This document shows, one piece after another, positions 55,551 to 63,727 of a stretch of 64,000 nt of DNA. Source of the DNA: Clostridiales bacterium (GTDB taxonomy: Bacteria; Bacillota; Clostridia; Oscillospirales; Oscillospiraceae); NCBI GenBank assembly GCA_021205695.1, contig JAJPXB010000043.1, forward strand, positions 34,300-98,299, given 5' to 3'. The position numbers and the translations under genes were made by a program. Below the pieces are notes generated by a model. That model ran no database searches. It had not been told where the DNA came from and saw only the letters and a list, made by a program, of their open reading frames with translations. Position 1 is the first letter of the stretch. The number at the start of each line of letters is the position of its first letter.

Positions 55551-55578
55551 CCGGAGGCTGGAACGTTCCGGCCTCCGG
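55551..55578 (-). terminator. Terminator after the DUF3048 gene
   Basis: CCGGAGGC and GCCTCCGG arms plus an inner GGAACGTTCC palindrome form a stem that on the minus strand is followed by TTTTTG, 17 nt after the stop codon. Confidence 0.75.
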
Positions 55579-55594
55579 GGCAGATGACGGTGAT

Positions 55595-56743
55595 TTAGCC
55601 TACGAAGCTGACAGCGCAGGTGGTAGGGACGATGTTGATATAGCTCTTGCCCACGCCCAGCTGGAGCTGTTCGCCGGACATGGTGGTGAACTGGTATTGG
55701 CTGTCCACACTGGCTCGGCTCCAGTTGATGGGGATGTACTTGCCGCCACAGGCGTAGTAGCCGATGCCGCTGCCGGTCATGGTCACGCTGATACGGCCCT
55801 TGCTGTCCCCCTCGATGGTGGAGATGTTGGTCATAATGATGATGACGTTGGTGACGCTGACCTGCTCTCCGGTAGTCTCGTCCACATAGGCGGAGCCGTA
55901 TTCGGAGACAAGGTACTTGCCAGTGGAGGCGTCGTAGGAAAACTCGCCGGTCTTATAGCCGGAGAAGGGGACGGTGATGACCGTGGCGGCGCTGCCGTCA
56001 GAGGGGGTGCCGTCCTCTACAAAGGACTGCTGCATGGAAAAACTGTCCTGATGCTCCGTGCGGAGGCTGCTGCTGGCCAGGTAGTCCACGATGTCTGAGG
56101 CGGTGATGTACATGGTGTGCTCCGTAGCGATCCCGGCGGCCAGGCGGGTCTTGTCCCGCCAGAACAGGGTCGAGGCGCCTCCGCTCAGGGCGTCCAGGTC
56201 GGTGACGCCCAGGGCCGAGATCTCCTCATAGGCGGCGTTGCTGCCTCCGGCGTGAACCAGAATGCCGTCCAGACCGGCGACCAGATCTACATAGTAGGGG
56301 CGGGTGCTGCGGATGGTGCCCAGGTTCCCCTCCACCGAGGAGATGTCCTGATAGACCGCCAGCATACGGGTGATGCCGCCCCCCTCCAGCATCTCATAGA
56401 TAATGTCCGCCTGGCTGTTGCCCGACTGGGGCAGCGCCTGCTTCAGGTTGTTCAGCATGACCATGACGGGGCGGTTGGCGCTGATGTCCGTCTCTGTGGC
56501 CTCACCGGTCAGGGGATTCAGCCCCTCCCAGTTCGTCGTATCCACGACCGCTTCGGATTCTTCGGATTCGTCCTCTGCGTCGGCGGCCGCATTTGCAGCG
56601 GCGTTGTCCGCTGTCTCCTGCGCGTCGTCACTGCTCGCAGGGACGACATCAGTGGATGTTTCGATTTCGGTATCACTGTCGCCACAGGCGGCCAGACAGA
56701 AAAGAAGTGCCAGTGTCAGGAAAAATGCAATCAATCTTTTCAT
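55595..56743 (-). CDS. DUF3048 (YerB-like) lipoprotein
   Basis: The 382-residue product has a lipoprotein signal (lipobox LAA-C20), then an acidic low-complexity linker of about 50 residues rich in Asp/Glu/Ala/Ser, then a DUF3048 domain ('NPLTGEATETDISANRPVMVMLNN', 'ADIIYEMLEGGGITRMLAVYQD', 'GTIRSTRPYYVDLVAGLDGILVHAGGS'). The family's role is not established; it would be anchored on the outer face of the membrane. It has its own promoter and terminator. Confidence 0.88.
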   Translation of the reverse strand: MKRLIAFFLTLALLFCLAACGDSDTEIETSTDVVPASSDDAQETADNAAANAAADAEDESEESEAVVDTTNWEGLNPLTGEATETDISANRPVMVMLNNLKQALPQSGNSQADIIYEMLEGGGITRMLAVYQDISSVEGNLGTIRSTRPYYVDLVAGLDGILVHAGGSNAAYEEISALGVTDLDALSGGASTLFWRDKTRLAAGIATEHTMYITASDIVDYLASSSLRTEHQDSFSMQQSFVEDGTPSDGSAATVITVPFSGYKTGEFSYDASTGKYLVSEYGSAYVDETTGEQVSVTNVIIIMTNISTIEGDSKGRISVTMTGSGIGYYACGGKYIPINWSRASVDSQYQFTTMSGEQLQLGVGKSYINIVPTTCAVSFVG

Positions 56744-56774
56744 GGAAGAACCTCCTTTTGTGTGTTCTGTAGGT

Positions 56775-56803
56775 ATTTTACCTTATCCCGTCGAAACAGT
56801 CAA
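56775..56803 (-). promoter_or_regulatory. Promoter of the DUF3048 lipoprotein gene
   Basis: On the minus strand TTGACT and TAAAAT are 17 nt apart, about 25 nt upstream of the start codon's AAAGGAGG region. Confidence 0.65.
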
Positions 56804-56911
56804 GGAATATGTCCTTGTCAGATTCTTAAATTAAATGACAAAACGGTAAAAAGATGTGACTTTGCAGGATTAAATTGATGAGACGGCAAAACGGGCGGGT
56901 GAACATGAAAA

Positions 56912-57121
56912 GCCCGGCAGCCACGGCTGCCGGGCGTAGACTGTCAAAAAAGCGCTTGAGACTCCTGCAACAGAGTAGCGGGGGTGCGGAGGAGGGGGCA
57001 AAAAGCCCCCTTCGCGTGCAATAAAAAAACGATTTTTAGAACTTTCCTAAAGTTCAAAAATCGTACTCAGCGTGTCAAAAAGGATTTTCGACACGCTGAG
57101 TCCGGCAGCCATGGCTGCCGG
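56912..57121 (+). repeat. Terminator-nested structured repeat, copy 3
   Basis: A 166-nt core (56936-57101) homologous to copies 1 and 2 lies between two hairpins with the same CCGGCAGCC...GGCTGCCGG stem (56912-56935 and 57102-57121). These hairpins occur nowhere else in the window. The orientation is that of copy 2. Here the element is antisense to greA, whose stop is seven bases from the right hairpin, and upstream of the DUF3048 promoter. Hairpin 1 is CCTGC/GCGGG in this copy, keeping pairing by a G-T wobble. Confidence 0.85.
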
Positions 57122-57128
57122 GGCGGCG

Positions 57129-57632
57129 TCAATATTCACTGATCCGGATAGAGCCGTCGTCCGACTGCTTCTCGATGGCCCGGATGGTCAGGGGATAGCT
57201 GTAGCTGTCGTCGACACGGACGGTGACGGTGTCCCCTACCCGATGGCCCAGAAGGGCCTTTCCCGCCGGGGATACGTTGCTGATCCGGTTGCGGAGGGCG
57301 TCCTCCTTCACGGTGGTGACGATTTGAAACACGTCCTCCTCCTCGTCTTCGTCGAACCATACCGTCACCTTGTCAAACAGCCCCACCTCGTCGTCGGCGG
57401 AGCGGTCCTCAATGACATGAGCTGTCTCGATCATGCGCTCCAGATAGCGGATACGGCTCTCGTTTTTGTTCTTGTCCCGCTTGGCGGCCTTATGCTCAAA
57501 ATTCTCGCTCAGATCTCCAAAGGCCCGGGCGGTCTTGACCTCCTCCAAAAGCTGGGGGCGCAGGGTGATGCGCCGGTAATCCAGCTCCCTGCGCATCTGC
57601 TCCAGGTCGTTGGCGGTCAGTTGGTCGTGCAT
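57129..57632 (-). CDS. greA: Transcription elongation factor GreA family protein
   Basis: The 167-residue protein has an N-terminal coiled coil ('LTANDLEQMRRELDYRRITLRPQLLEEVKTARAFGDLSENFEHKAAKRDKNKNESRI') with the acidic tip residues in 'GDLSENFEH'. The C-terminal FKBP-like domain ends 'GHRVGDTVTV...SYPLTIRAIE'. It stimulates cleavage of backtracked RNA by RNA polymerase. It lies 33 nt after the carboxyspermidine decarboxylase gene with a GGGAGG site and has no obvious separate promoter, so it is probably the last gene of the polyamine operon. Confidence 0.9.
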   Translation of the reverse strand: MHDQLTANDLEQMRRELDYRRITLRPQLLEEVKTARAFGDLSENFEHKAAKRDKNKNESRIRYLERMIETAHVIEDRSADDEVGLFDKVTVWFDEDEEEDVFQIVTTVKEDALRNRISNVSPAGKALLGHRVGDTVTVRVDDSYSYPLTIRAIEKQSDDGSIRISEY

Positions 57633-57665
57633 GGCTTTGTACCTCCCTTTTTGGTGCGGAGTGCA

Positions 57666-58913
57666 TTATAACGTGCCCGGGGCATCGGTGTCTGTCGGAC
57701 GCCGCCGCCCCAGACGGCCCTTAAAATCGGAGTAGTCGAAGGCGGCCAGCTCCTCCAGGTCACCGTTTTCCCGGCGCACCCAGATGGCCGGGAGGGGCAT
57801 CCCGTTGAAGGTGTTGTTCTTGCAGGTGGTGTAGATAGCCATATCGCCGAACAGGAGGCTGTCCCCCTCCTCCAGCGGGGCGTCGAAGCTGTAGTCGCCG
57901 ATCACGTCCCCCGCCAGACAGGTGGGCCCACCCAGCCGATAGGTGTGCGGCCCTGCTCCCGGCTCGCCGCCGCCCAACAGGGGCGGACGGTAGGGCATCT
58001 CCAGCACGTCCGGCATATGGCAGGCGGCGCTGGCGTCCAGGATGGCGATGTTCGTCTCCCCGTTTTGCAGCACATCCAGCACCGTGGCCCGGAGATACCC
58101 GGCGTTCAGCGCCCAGGCCTCGCCCGGCTCCAGATAGACCTCCACCCCCCAGGACTCCCGGGCATGGCGAATACACCGCTCCAGCCGGGGCAGGTCATAG
58201 CCCGGTCGGGTGATATGGTGCCCTCCGCCGAAATTCAGCCAGGACATCCGGGGCAAAACGTCCCCGAACCGGGCCTCTACTGCCTGGAGAGTGACCTCCA
58301 GGGCGTCGGCATCCTGCTCGCAAAGGGTGTGAAAATGAAGCCCGTCCAGCAGGCCCACCAGCTCCGGGGTCATCTGGGCGTCCCACTGCCTGCGGGTCGT
58401 TCCCAGGCGGCTCCCCGGGGCGCAGGGGTCATAGATGGCGTGGCCCTCCTGAGTGGAGCGCTCCGGGTTGACGCGCAGGCCCAGGCTCTTGCCCGCCCTC
58501 TTCGCCCTGGGGCCGAATTTGGCCAGCTGACGGGGGGAATTAAAGACGATGTGGTCGGCGTAATCCAGTAGCCGGTCGAATTCCTCCTCCCGGTAGGCCC
58601 CGCAAAAGACGTGGACCTCCCCGCCGGGCAGCTCCTCCCGGCCCAGACGGGCTTCGTACAGGCCGCTGGCCTCCGTCCCGGTGAGGAAGGGGGCCAGGGT
58701 GGGGTACAGGTCGTAGTTGGAAAAGGCCTTCTGGGCCAGGAGCAGTTTACAACCCGTCCGCCGGGCCAGCCGGGCCATGATCTCTCCGTTCCGGCGGAGT
58801 GCGCCCTCGTCCAGCAGATAGCAGGGGGAGGGAAGGGCGTCAAACAGCCGCTCTGGATCCTCTCCCGCCAGGGCCGCAAAGGGGGGACGGTCGTCCCTCA
58901 CAGGCGCGGCCAT
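57666..58913 (-). CDS. nspC: Carboxynorspermidine/carboxyspermidine decarboxylase
   Basis: The 415-residue PLP enzyme has an alanine-racemase fold. It shows the NspC pattern 'LPSPCYLLDEGALRRN', PLP lysine in 'LLLAQKAFSNYDLYP', 'SGLYEARLGRE', 'LHFHTLCEQDADAL', 'WLNFGGGHHITRPGYD' and 'EPGEAWALNAGYL'. It decarboxylates carboxyspermidine to spermidine (or carboxynorspermidine to norspermidine). The ATG overlaps the dehydrogenase stop by one base. The two steps form the SAM-independent spermidine route. Confidence 0.93.
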   Translation of the reverse strand: MAAPVRDDRPPFAALAGEDPERLFDALPSPCYLLDEGALRRNGEIMARLARRTGCKLLLAQKAFSNYDLYPTLAPFLTGTEASGLYEARLGREELPGGEVHVFCGAYREEEFDRLLDYADHIVFNSPRQLAKFGPRAKRAGKSLGLRVNPERSTQEGHAIYDPCAPGSRLGTTRRQWDAQMTPELVGLLDGLHFHTLCEQDADALEVTLQAVEARFGDVLPRMSWLNFGGGHHITRPGYDLPRLERCIRHARESWGVEVYLEPGEAWALNAGYLRATVLDVLQNGETNIAILDASAACHMPDVLEMPYRPPLLGGGEPGAGPHTYRLGGPTCLAGDVIGDYSFDAPLEEGDSLLFGDMAIYTTCKNNTFNGMPLPAIWVRRENGDLEELAAFDYSDFKGRLGRRRPTDTDAPGTL

Positions 58914-60172
58914 CAGTCCACCAGCACCGGGCTGTGGCTCTCGCTCCGGGGCAGGCCGTACCGATCCAGGGCGTCCAGGAAGGGGTCAGGGTCGAATTCC
59001 TCCACCGTGTGGACGCCCACCGTGTTCCACTGGCCGGTGAGCAGCATGAGGGCACCGCACATGGCGGGGACACCGGTGGTGTAGCTCACCGCCTGAGAGC
59101 CCACCTCCCGGTAGCACGCCTGATGGTCGCAGACGTTGTAGATATAATAGGTCTTGTCCTGCCCGTCCTGCTTTCCGGTGAAGATACAGCCGATGTTGGT
59201 CTTGCCGTGGGTCCGGGGGCCCAGGCTGGCCGGGTCAGGGAGCAGCGCCTTGAGGAACTTGATGGGGACGATCTCGTGCCCCTCGAAGGTCACCGGGGTG
59301 GTGGAGAGCATTCCCACATCCTGGAGGCAGCGCATGTGATCCAGATAGCTCTGCCCGAAGGTCATAAAGAAGCGGATGCGCTTCACCTCCGGGAGGTTCT
59401 CCCCCAGAGATTCGATCTCCTCGTGGTGGAGGAGGTACATATCCTTATGGCCCACCTGGTCGAAGTCATACTCCCGTTTGACGCTCATGGGGGGGATCTC
59501 TACCCAATGGCCGTCCTCCCAATAGCTGCCGGGGGCGGAGACCTCCCGGAGATTGACCTCCGGGTTGAAGTTGGTGGCAAAGGCATAGCCGTGGTCGCCG
59601 CCGTTGCAGTCCAGGATGTCGATGGTGTCGATGGTGTCGAACTCGTGCTTTTTGGCGTAGGCGCAATACGCCTGGCTGACGCCGGGGTCAAAGCCGCAGC
59701 CCAGCAGGGCGATCAGCCCGGCGTCCTCGAATTTTTTCCGATAGGCCCACTGCCAGGAGTAGTCAAAATAGGCGGAAAAGCCCTTCTCCCTGCACCGACG
59801 CTCATAAACGGCCCGCCAGGCCGGGTCGTCGGTGTCCTCCGGCTCGTAGTTGGCGGTGTCCATATAGTTCACCCCGCAGGCGAGACAGGCGTCCATGATG
59901 GTCAGGTCCTGGTAGGGGAGGGCGATGTTCATCACCAGGTCGGGCCGGTAGGAGCGGATGAGGGCGATGACCTGGTTTACATCGTCGGCGTCCACCTGGG
60001 CGGTGGTCAGCCTGGTGGCCGTTTTGGGGGCCAGCTCTGCGGCCAGACGGTCGCATTTGGCCTTGGTGCGGCTGGCGATGCACAGCTCAGTGAACACCTC
60101 GCTGACCTGACAGCACTTGTGGATGGCGACGGAGGCCACGCCGCCGCAGCCGATGACTAACACTCTGCTCAT
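58913..60172 (-). CDS. Carboxynorspermidine/carboxyspermidine synthase (saccharopine dehydrogenase family)
   Basis: The 419-residue protein starts with a Rossmann motif 'VLVIGCGGVASVAIHKCCQ' and has 'YMDTANYEPEDTDDPAW', 'LLGCGFDPGVSQAYCAYAKKHEFDTIDTIDILDCNGGDHG' and a C-terminal substrate domain. It condenses putrescine with aspartate semialdehyde and reduces the imine with NADPH. The ATG at 60172 with GGAG nine bases upstream is chosen; the track's GTG overlaps that ribosome site. It is often named lys9 or CASDH. Confidence 0.93.
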   Translation of the reverse strand: MSRVLVIGCGGVASVAIHKCCQVSEVFTELCIASRTKAKCDRLAAELAPKTATRLTTAQVDADDVNQVIALIRSYRPDLVMNIALPYQDLTIMDACLACGVNYMDTANYEPEDTDDPAWRAVYERRCREKGFSAYFDYSWQWAYRKKFEDAGLIALLGCGFDPGVSQAYCAYAKKHEFDTIDTIDILDCNGGDHGYAFATNFNPEVNLREVSAPGSYWEDGHWVEIPPMSVKREYDFDQVGHKDMYLLHHEEIESLGENLPEVKRIRFFMTFGQSYLDHMRCLQDVGMLSTTPVTFEGHEIVPIKFLKALLPDPASLGPRTHGKTNIGCIFTGKQDGQDKTYYIYNVCDHQACYREVGSQAVSYTTGVPAMCGALMLLTGQWNTVGVHTVEEFDPDPFLDALDRYGLPRSESHSPVLVD

Positions 60173-60193
60173 GGGAAGTGCTCCTTTCACAAA

Positions 60194-61051
60194 TCAATCG
60201 CTCAGGGCCAGAAGCAGCTCCCGCACCACCTTGCAGGCGGTGGCGGTGGAGGCTCCTGTGGGGTCCAGCATGGGGGCCAGCTCGTTCACGTCGGCGGCCA
60301 CGATGTTGCAGGAGGCCAGGGCGGTGATGGCCTCCAACAGCTGAGGAAAGAACACGCCCCCCGCCTCCGGGGTGCCCGTGCCGGGAAATACTCCCGGATC
60401 GAGACAGTCCAGGTCGATGGTGAGATAGACCGGCGTCCGGTCCTCCCGGAGACAGTCAGCCAGTGGGGCCACATCGTCCAGCCGATAGGGGTGGAGATCG
60501 GTGTGCCGTCGGGCAAAGCGGAATTCCTCCCGGTCGCCGCTGCGAATGGCGAACTGGTGGATGCGCCCGTCTCCGGTCAGCTCCCAGCAACGGCGCATGA
60601 CGCAGGCGTGGCTCAGCCCGGCCCCCAGATAGTCGTCCCGGAGATCGGCGTGGGCGTCGAAGTGGACGATGTGGAGGTCGGGGTACCGCTGTACCGCCGC
60701 CCGGACGGCCCCAAGGGTCACCAGATGCTCGCCGCCCAGCAGCAGGGGCAGCTTGCCGTCGGACAGGATGGTTTCCGTTCGGGCCTGAATGTCCGAGAGG
60801 GCGCGCTCCGGGGAGCCAAAGCACAGCTCCAGATCGCCGGAGTCGAAAACGGCGCAGTCGGCAAGATCCCTGTCCTGATAGGGGCTGTAGGTCTCCAGGC
60901 CAAAGCTCTCGTGCCGGATGGCGGAGGGACCGAAGCGGGCCCCCGGGCGAAAGCTGGTGGTGGAGTCGAAGGGGGCGCCGAATAAAACGATGTCCGCCGT
61001 ATCATAGTCGCTGTCGCAGGCCAGGAAGGTCTCTACGTTCCGTTCCAGCAT
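60194..61051 (-). CDS. speB: Agmatinase
   Basis: The 285-residue ureohydrolase carries all three Mn-binding motifs: 'LLLGGEHLVT', 'IVHFDAHADLRDD' and 'TIDLDCLDPGVFPGTGTPE'. It hydrolyses agmatine to putrescine and urea. It follows speE by three bases and precedes the dehydrogenase gene by 21 nt, so the operon carries the arginine-decarboxylase route to putrescine complete. Confidence 0.94.
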   Translation of the reverse strand: MLERNVETFLACDSDYDTADIVLFGAPFDSTTSFRPGARFGPSAIRHESFGLETYSPYQDRDLADCAVFDSGDLELCFGSPERALSDIQARTETILSDGKLPLLLGGEHLVTLGAVRAAVQRYPDLHIVHFDAHADLRDDYLGAGLSHACVMRRCWELTGDGRIHQFAIRSGDREEFRFARRHTDLHPYRLDDVAPLADCLREDRTPVYLTIDLDCLDPGVFPGTGTPEAGGVFFPQLLEAITALASCNIVAADVNELAPMLDPTGASTATACKVVRELLLALSD

Positions 61052-61054
61052 GGC

Positions 61055-61909
61055 TCACTCCTCCACTTCCTGGAGCATCTCCTCCAGGAAAGCGGGGAGG
61101 CAGAAGGCCCCCACATGGAGCCGGGTGGTGTAGTACCTGGTGCGCAGGTTCAGGGCGTTCCAGGCGGCGGCGTCCAGATCGTCGACGGGGTGGTACTTCT
61201 TGCTGGCAAAGCCGAACAGCCAGTACCCTGCCGCATAGGTGGGGATGTGGGCCTGGTACACCCGACTGATGGGGAAGGTGCTGACAATCCGCTTGTGGCT
61301 GCGTTTCATGGCCTCGGCGTCCTCGGCGTAGAAGGGACTGCCCTGCTGGTTTACCATAATCCCGTCCTCCCGGAGAGCGGTGTAGCAGCTCCCGTAGAAT
61401 TCCCGGGTGAAAAAGCCCTCGGAGGGCCCGAAGGGGTCGGTGGAGTCCACAATAATCAGGTCATAGCTGGCCTCCCGGCGGCGGATGAATTTCAGGGCGT
61501 TGCCGAAGTAGATATTGACCCGCCGGTCATCCATCCGGCAGGCGTTCCCCGGCAGAAACTCCCGGCACGCCTCCACCACCTGAGGGTCCATCTCCACCAG
61601 GTCGATGCTCCTGACCCGGTCATATCGGGTCAGCTCCCGGACGACACCGCCGTCTCCCGCCCCGATGACCAGAATATCCCGGATGCCCGGATGGACGGCC
61701 ATGGGGACGTGGGTGATCATCTCGTCATAGATGAACTCGTCCCGCTCGGTGAGCATGACGCTGCCGTCCAGGGTGAGTACCCGGCCATACTCCGGGGTCT
61801 CGAAGATGTCGATCTGCTGATAGCTGCTCCGCTTAGAGTAGAGGTGCCGATTGACCCGTATGCTGTGCTTCACGTCCGGGGTGTGAAATTCGCTGAACCA
61901 GAGATCCAT
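61055..61909 (-). CDS. speE: Spermidine synthase-type aminopropyltransferase
   Basis: The 284-residue protein has the SpeE pattern 'QIDIFETPEYGRVLTLDG', 'DEFIYDEMITHVPM', 'ILVIGAGDGGVVRELTRY', the catalytic Asp in 'DLIIVDSTDP' and the substrate Tyr-containing 'QQGSPFY'. It would transfer an aminopropyl group from decarboxylated SAM to putrescine. No speD is present in the window, which matters because the same operon already encodes another spermidine route. Translation starts at ATG with AAGGGGGAG upstream. Confidence 0.93.
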   Translation of the reverse strand: MDLWFSEFHTPDVKHSIRVNRHLYSKRSSYQQIDIFETPEYGRVLTLDGSVMLTERDEFIYDEMITHVPMAVHPGIRDILVIGAGDGGVVRELTRYDRVRSIDLVEMDPQVVEACREFLPGNACRMDDRRVNIYFGNALKFIRRREASYDLIIVDSTDPFGPSEGFFTREFYGSCYTALREDGIMVNQQGSPFYAEDAEAMKRSHKRIVSTFPISRVYQAHIPTYAAGYWLFGFASKKYHPVDDLDAAAWNALNLRTRYYTTRLHVGAFCLPAFLEEMLQEVEE

Positions 61910-62018
61910 AAGAGGCTCCCCCTTTCTTTGGTGGAAATGGTTTTTATGAGCAATTACGTCCCCTTCCGGGGAGCCAGACAGCCCATACCGCCCCTTTCAG
62001 GGGAGGCAGAGACCCGCC
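61910..62018 (-). other. Two GC-rich hairpins in the speA-speE gap
   Basis: On the minus strand, CCCCT-GAA-AGGGG and CCCC-GGAA-GGGG stem-loops stand in the 109-nt gap, about 25 nt apart. Neither has a T run. They may set differential stability of the speA and downstream messages. Confidence 0.4.
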
Positions 62019-63479
62019 TCACTTTACTACGTTGAGACAGTTGATCTCCGGATCCTCCGGGCCGGTCATGCTGCAGCCCTTGCCCTTGGCGTACTCGATA
62101 TAGTCCAGAATGTCCCGGGTGATGCGCTCGCCGGGGGCCAGGATGGGGATGCCGGGGGGATAGCACATGACGAACTCGGAACAGACCCGGCCCTCCGTCT
62201 CCCGGAGAGGAAGGCTCTCCTTGTCGGCATAGAAGGCATCCTGGGGGGTGATGACCACGTCCGGGTCGATATACTCCTGGCTGAGCAGCCCCGTGCCGTC
62301 GGTCTGGTAACGCCGCCGGATCTCCGCCAAGGCGCTGACCAGCCGCTCCAGCTCCTGGGGCCGGTCACCCATGGACAGGTAGGCAAGGATATTGCCGATG
62401 TCGCCAAATTCGATCTGGATATCATACTCGTCCCGGAGAATGTCGTACACCTCGATGCCCGCCAGACCGATGTCCAGGGTGTGGACGCTGAGCTTGGTGG
62501 TGTCAAAGTCGAAGATGGAGTTGCCGTTGATCAGCTCCTTGCCGAAGGCATAGTAGCCGCCGATGGCGTTGATCTCCTCCCGGGCGTATTCCGCCATATC
62601 CGCCACCTGGTGAAAGACCTGGCGGCCCCGGAGGGCCAGATTCCGACGGCTGATGTCCAGACTGGACATGAGGAGATAGCTGCCGGAGGTGGTCTGGGTC
62701 AGGTTGATGATCTGCCGCACATAGCCGGCGTGGACGCCGGGGCCGGTGAGGAGAAAGCTGGACTGGGTCAGGCTTCCGCCGCTCTTGTGCATGGAGACGG
62801 CGGCCATATCCGCCCCCGCCGCCATGGCGGACACCGGGAGGCCGCCCCCGAAATAGAAGTGGGTGCCGTGGGCTTCGTCGGCCAGACAGAGCATCCCCGC
62901 CTCGTGGGCCATGCGGACGATCGCCCGGAGGTCGGAGCAGATACCATAGTAGGTGGGGTTGTTCACCAGCACTGCCACCGCCTTGGGATGCTCCCGGATG
63001 GCCCGTTGCACCTGATCCCGACTCATGCCCAGGGAGATACCCAGCCGCTGGTCCACCTCCGGGTTGACATAAACTGGAACCGCTCCGCAGAGCACCAGGG
63101 CGTTGATGACGCTCCGGTGGACGTTCCGGGGGAGGATGATCTCGTCCCCCTGCTTGCAGGCGGTGAGCACCATGCTCTGGACGGCGCTGGTGGTGCCGCC
63201 CACCATCAAAAAGGCGTGCTCCGCGCCAAAGGCGTCCGCCGCCAGATCCTCCGCCTCCCGGATGACCGACACCGGATGGCACAGGTTGTCCAGGGGCTTC
63301 ATGCTGTTCACATCCACCCCTACGCACTTCTCTCCCAGGAAAGCGGTCAGCTCCGGATTGCCCCGGCCCCGCTTGTGTCCCGGCACGTCAAAGGGCACTA
63401 CCCGCATCTGGCGAAAGCGTTCCAATGCCTCGTAGATGGGGGCCCGCTGCTGATCATAATGGTATCGTCTCGACTGCAC
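62019..63479 (-). CDS. speA: Orn/Lys/Arg decarboxylase family, probably arginine decarboxylase
   Basis: The 486-residue PLP enzyme is of the fold type I short form ('VPFDVPGHKRGRGNPEL', 'AFLMVGGTTSAVQSMVL', 'NNPTYYGICSDLRAIV', 'LADEAHGTHFYF', PLP lysine in 'AAVSMHKSGGSLTQSSFLL'). Family members use arginine, lysine or ornithine; the agmatinase downstream argues for arginine. The track start GTG 63488 is one base from the GGGAG site, so GTG 63479 (eight bases away) is more likely. It heads the operon and follows a terminator-bearing leader. Confidence 0.9.
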   Translation of the reverse strand: MQSRRYHYDQQRAPIYEALERFRQMRVVPFDVPGHKRGRGNPELTAFLGEKCVGVDVNSMKPLDNLCHPVSVIREAEDLAADAFGAEHAFLMVGGTTSAVQSMVLTACKQGDEIILPRNVHRSVINALVLCGAVPVYVNPEVDQRLGISLGMSRDQVQRAIREHPKAVAVLVNNPTYYGICSDLRAIVRMAHEAGMLCLADEAHGTHFYFGGGLPVSAMAAGADMAAVSMHKSGGSLTQSSFLLTGPGVHAGYVRQIINLTQTTSGSYLLMSSLDISRRNLALRGRQVFHQVADMAEYAREEINAIGGYYAFGKELINGNSIFDFDTTKLSVHTLDIGLAGIEVYDILRDEYDIQIEFGDIGNILAYLSMGDRPQELERLVSALAEIRRRYQTDGTGLLSQEYIDPDVVITPQDAFYADKESLPLRETEGRVCSEFVMCYPPGIPILAPGERITRDILDYIEYAKGKGCSMTGPEDPEINCLNVVK

Positions 63480-63720
63480 CGCCAACACTCCCTCGCTTCA
63501 CGAAAAAACCGCAGGACACGCTTTGGGCGCGTCTTGCGGTAGGGCCGATACACTGAGGTTCTCTCCCACCTCATGCACGAAGGGGGCAGAGGGAACGACG
63601 ATTGCGTCGGACGGGGTGTTCAGAGTCTATATAGCAACAATCTGCTTTTACTGCTCTTATTGACCGTTTCACAAGCTTGCGCACCAGCGCCTCTTATAAA
63701 ATTTGAGCGCTCACACTCAA
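63480..63720 (-). promoter_or_regulatory. Promoter and terminator-bearing leader of the speA operon
   Basis: On the minus strand TTGAGT and TATAAG (16-nt spacer, 63693-63720) precede a leader of about 200 nt. The leader ends with a hairpin (ACCGCA...TGCGGT arms, 63508-63540) followed by six T's, only 24 nt before the start codon. Upstream lie two overlapping pairings: TGAGGT with ACCTCA, or CTCTGCCCCC with GGTGGGAGAG. Alternative folding plus a terminator is typical of attenuation. A palindrome GAGCGCTC lies in the promoter spacer. Confidence 0.65.
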
Positions 63721-63727
63721 TCAATAA

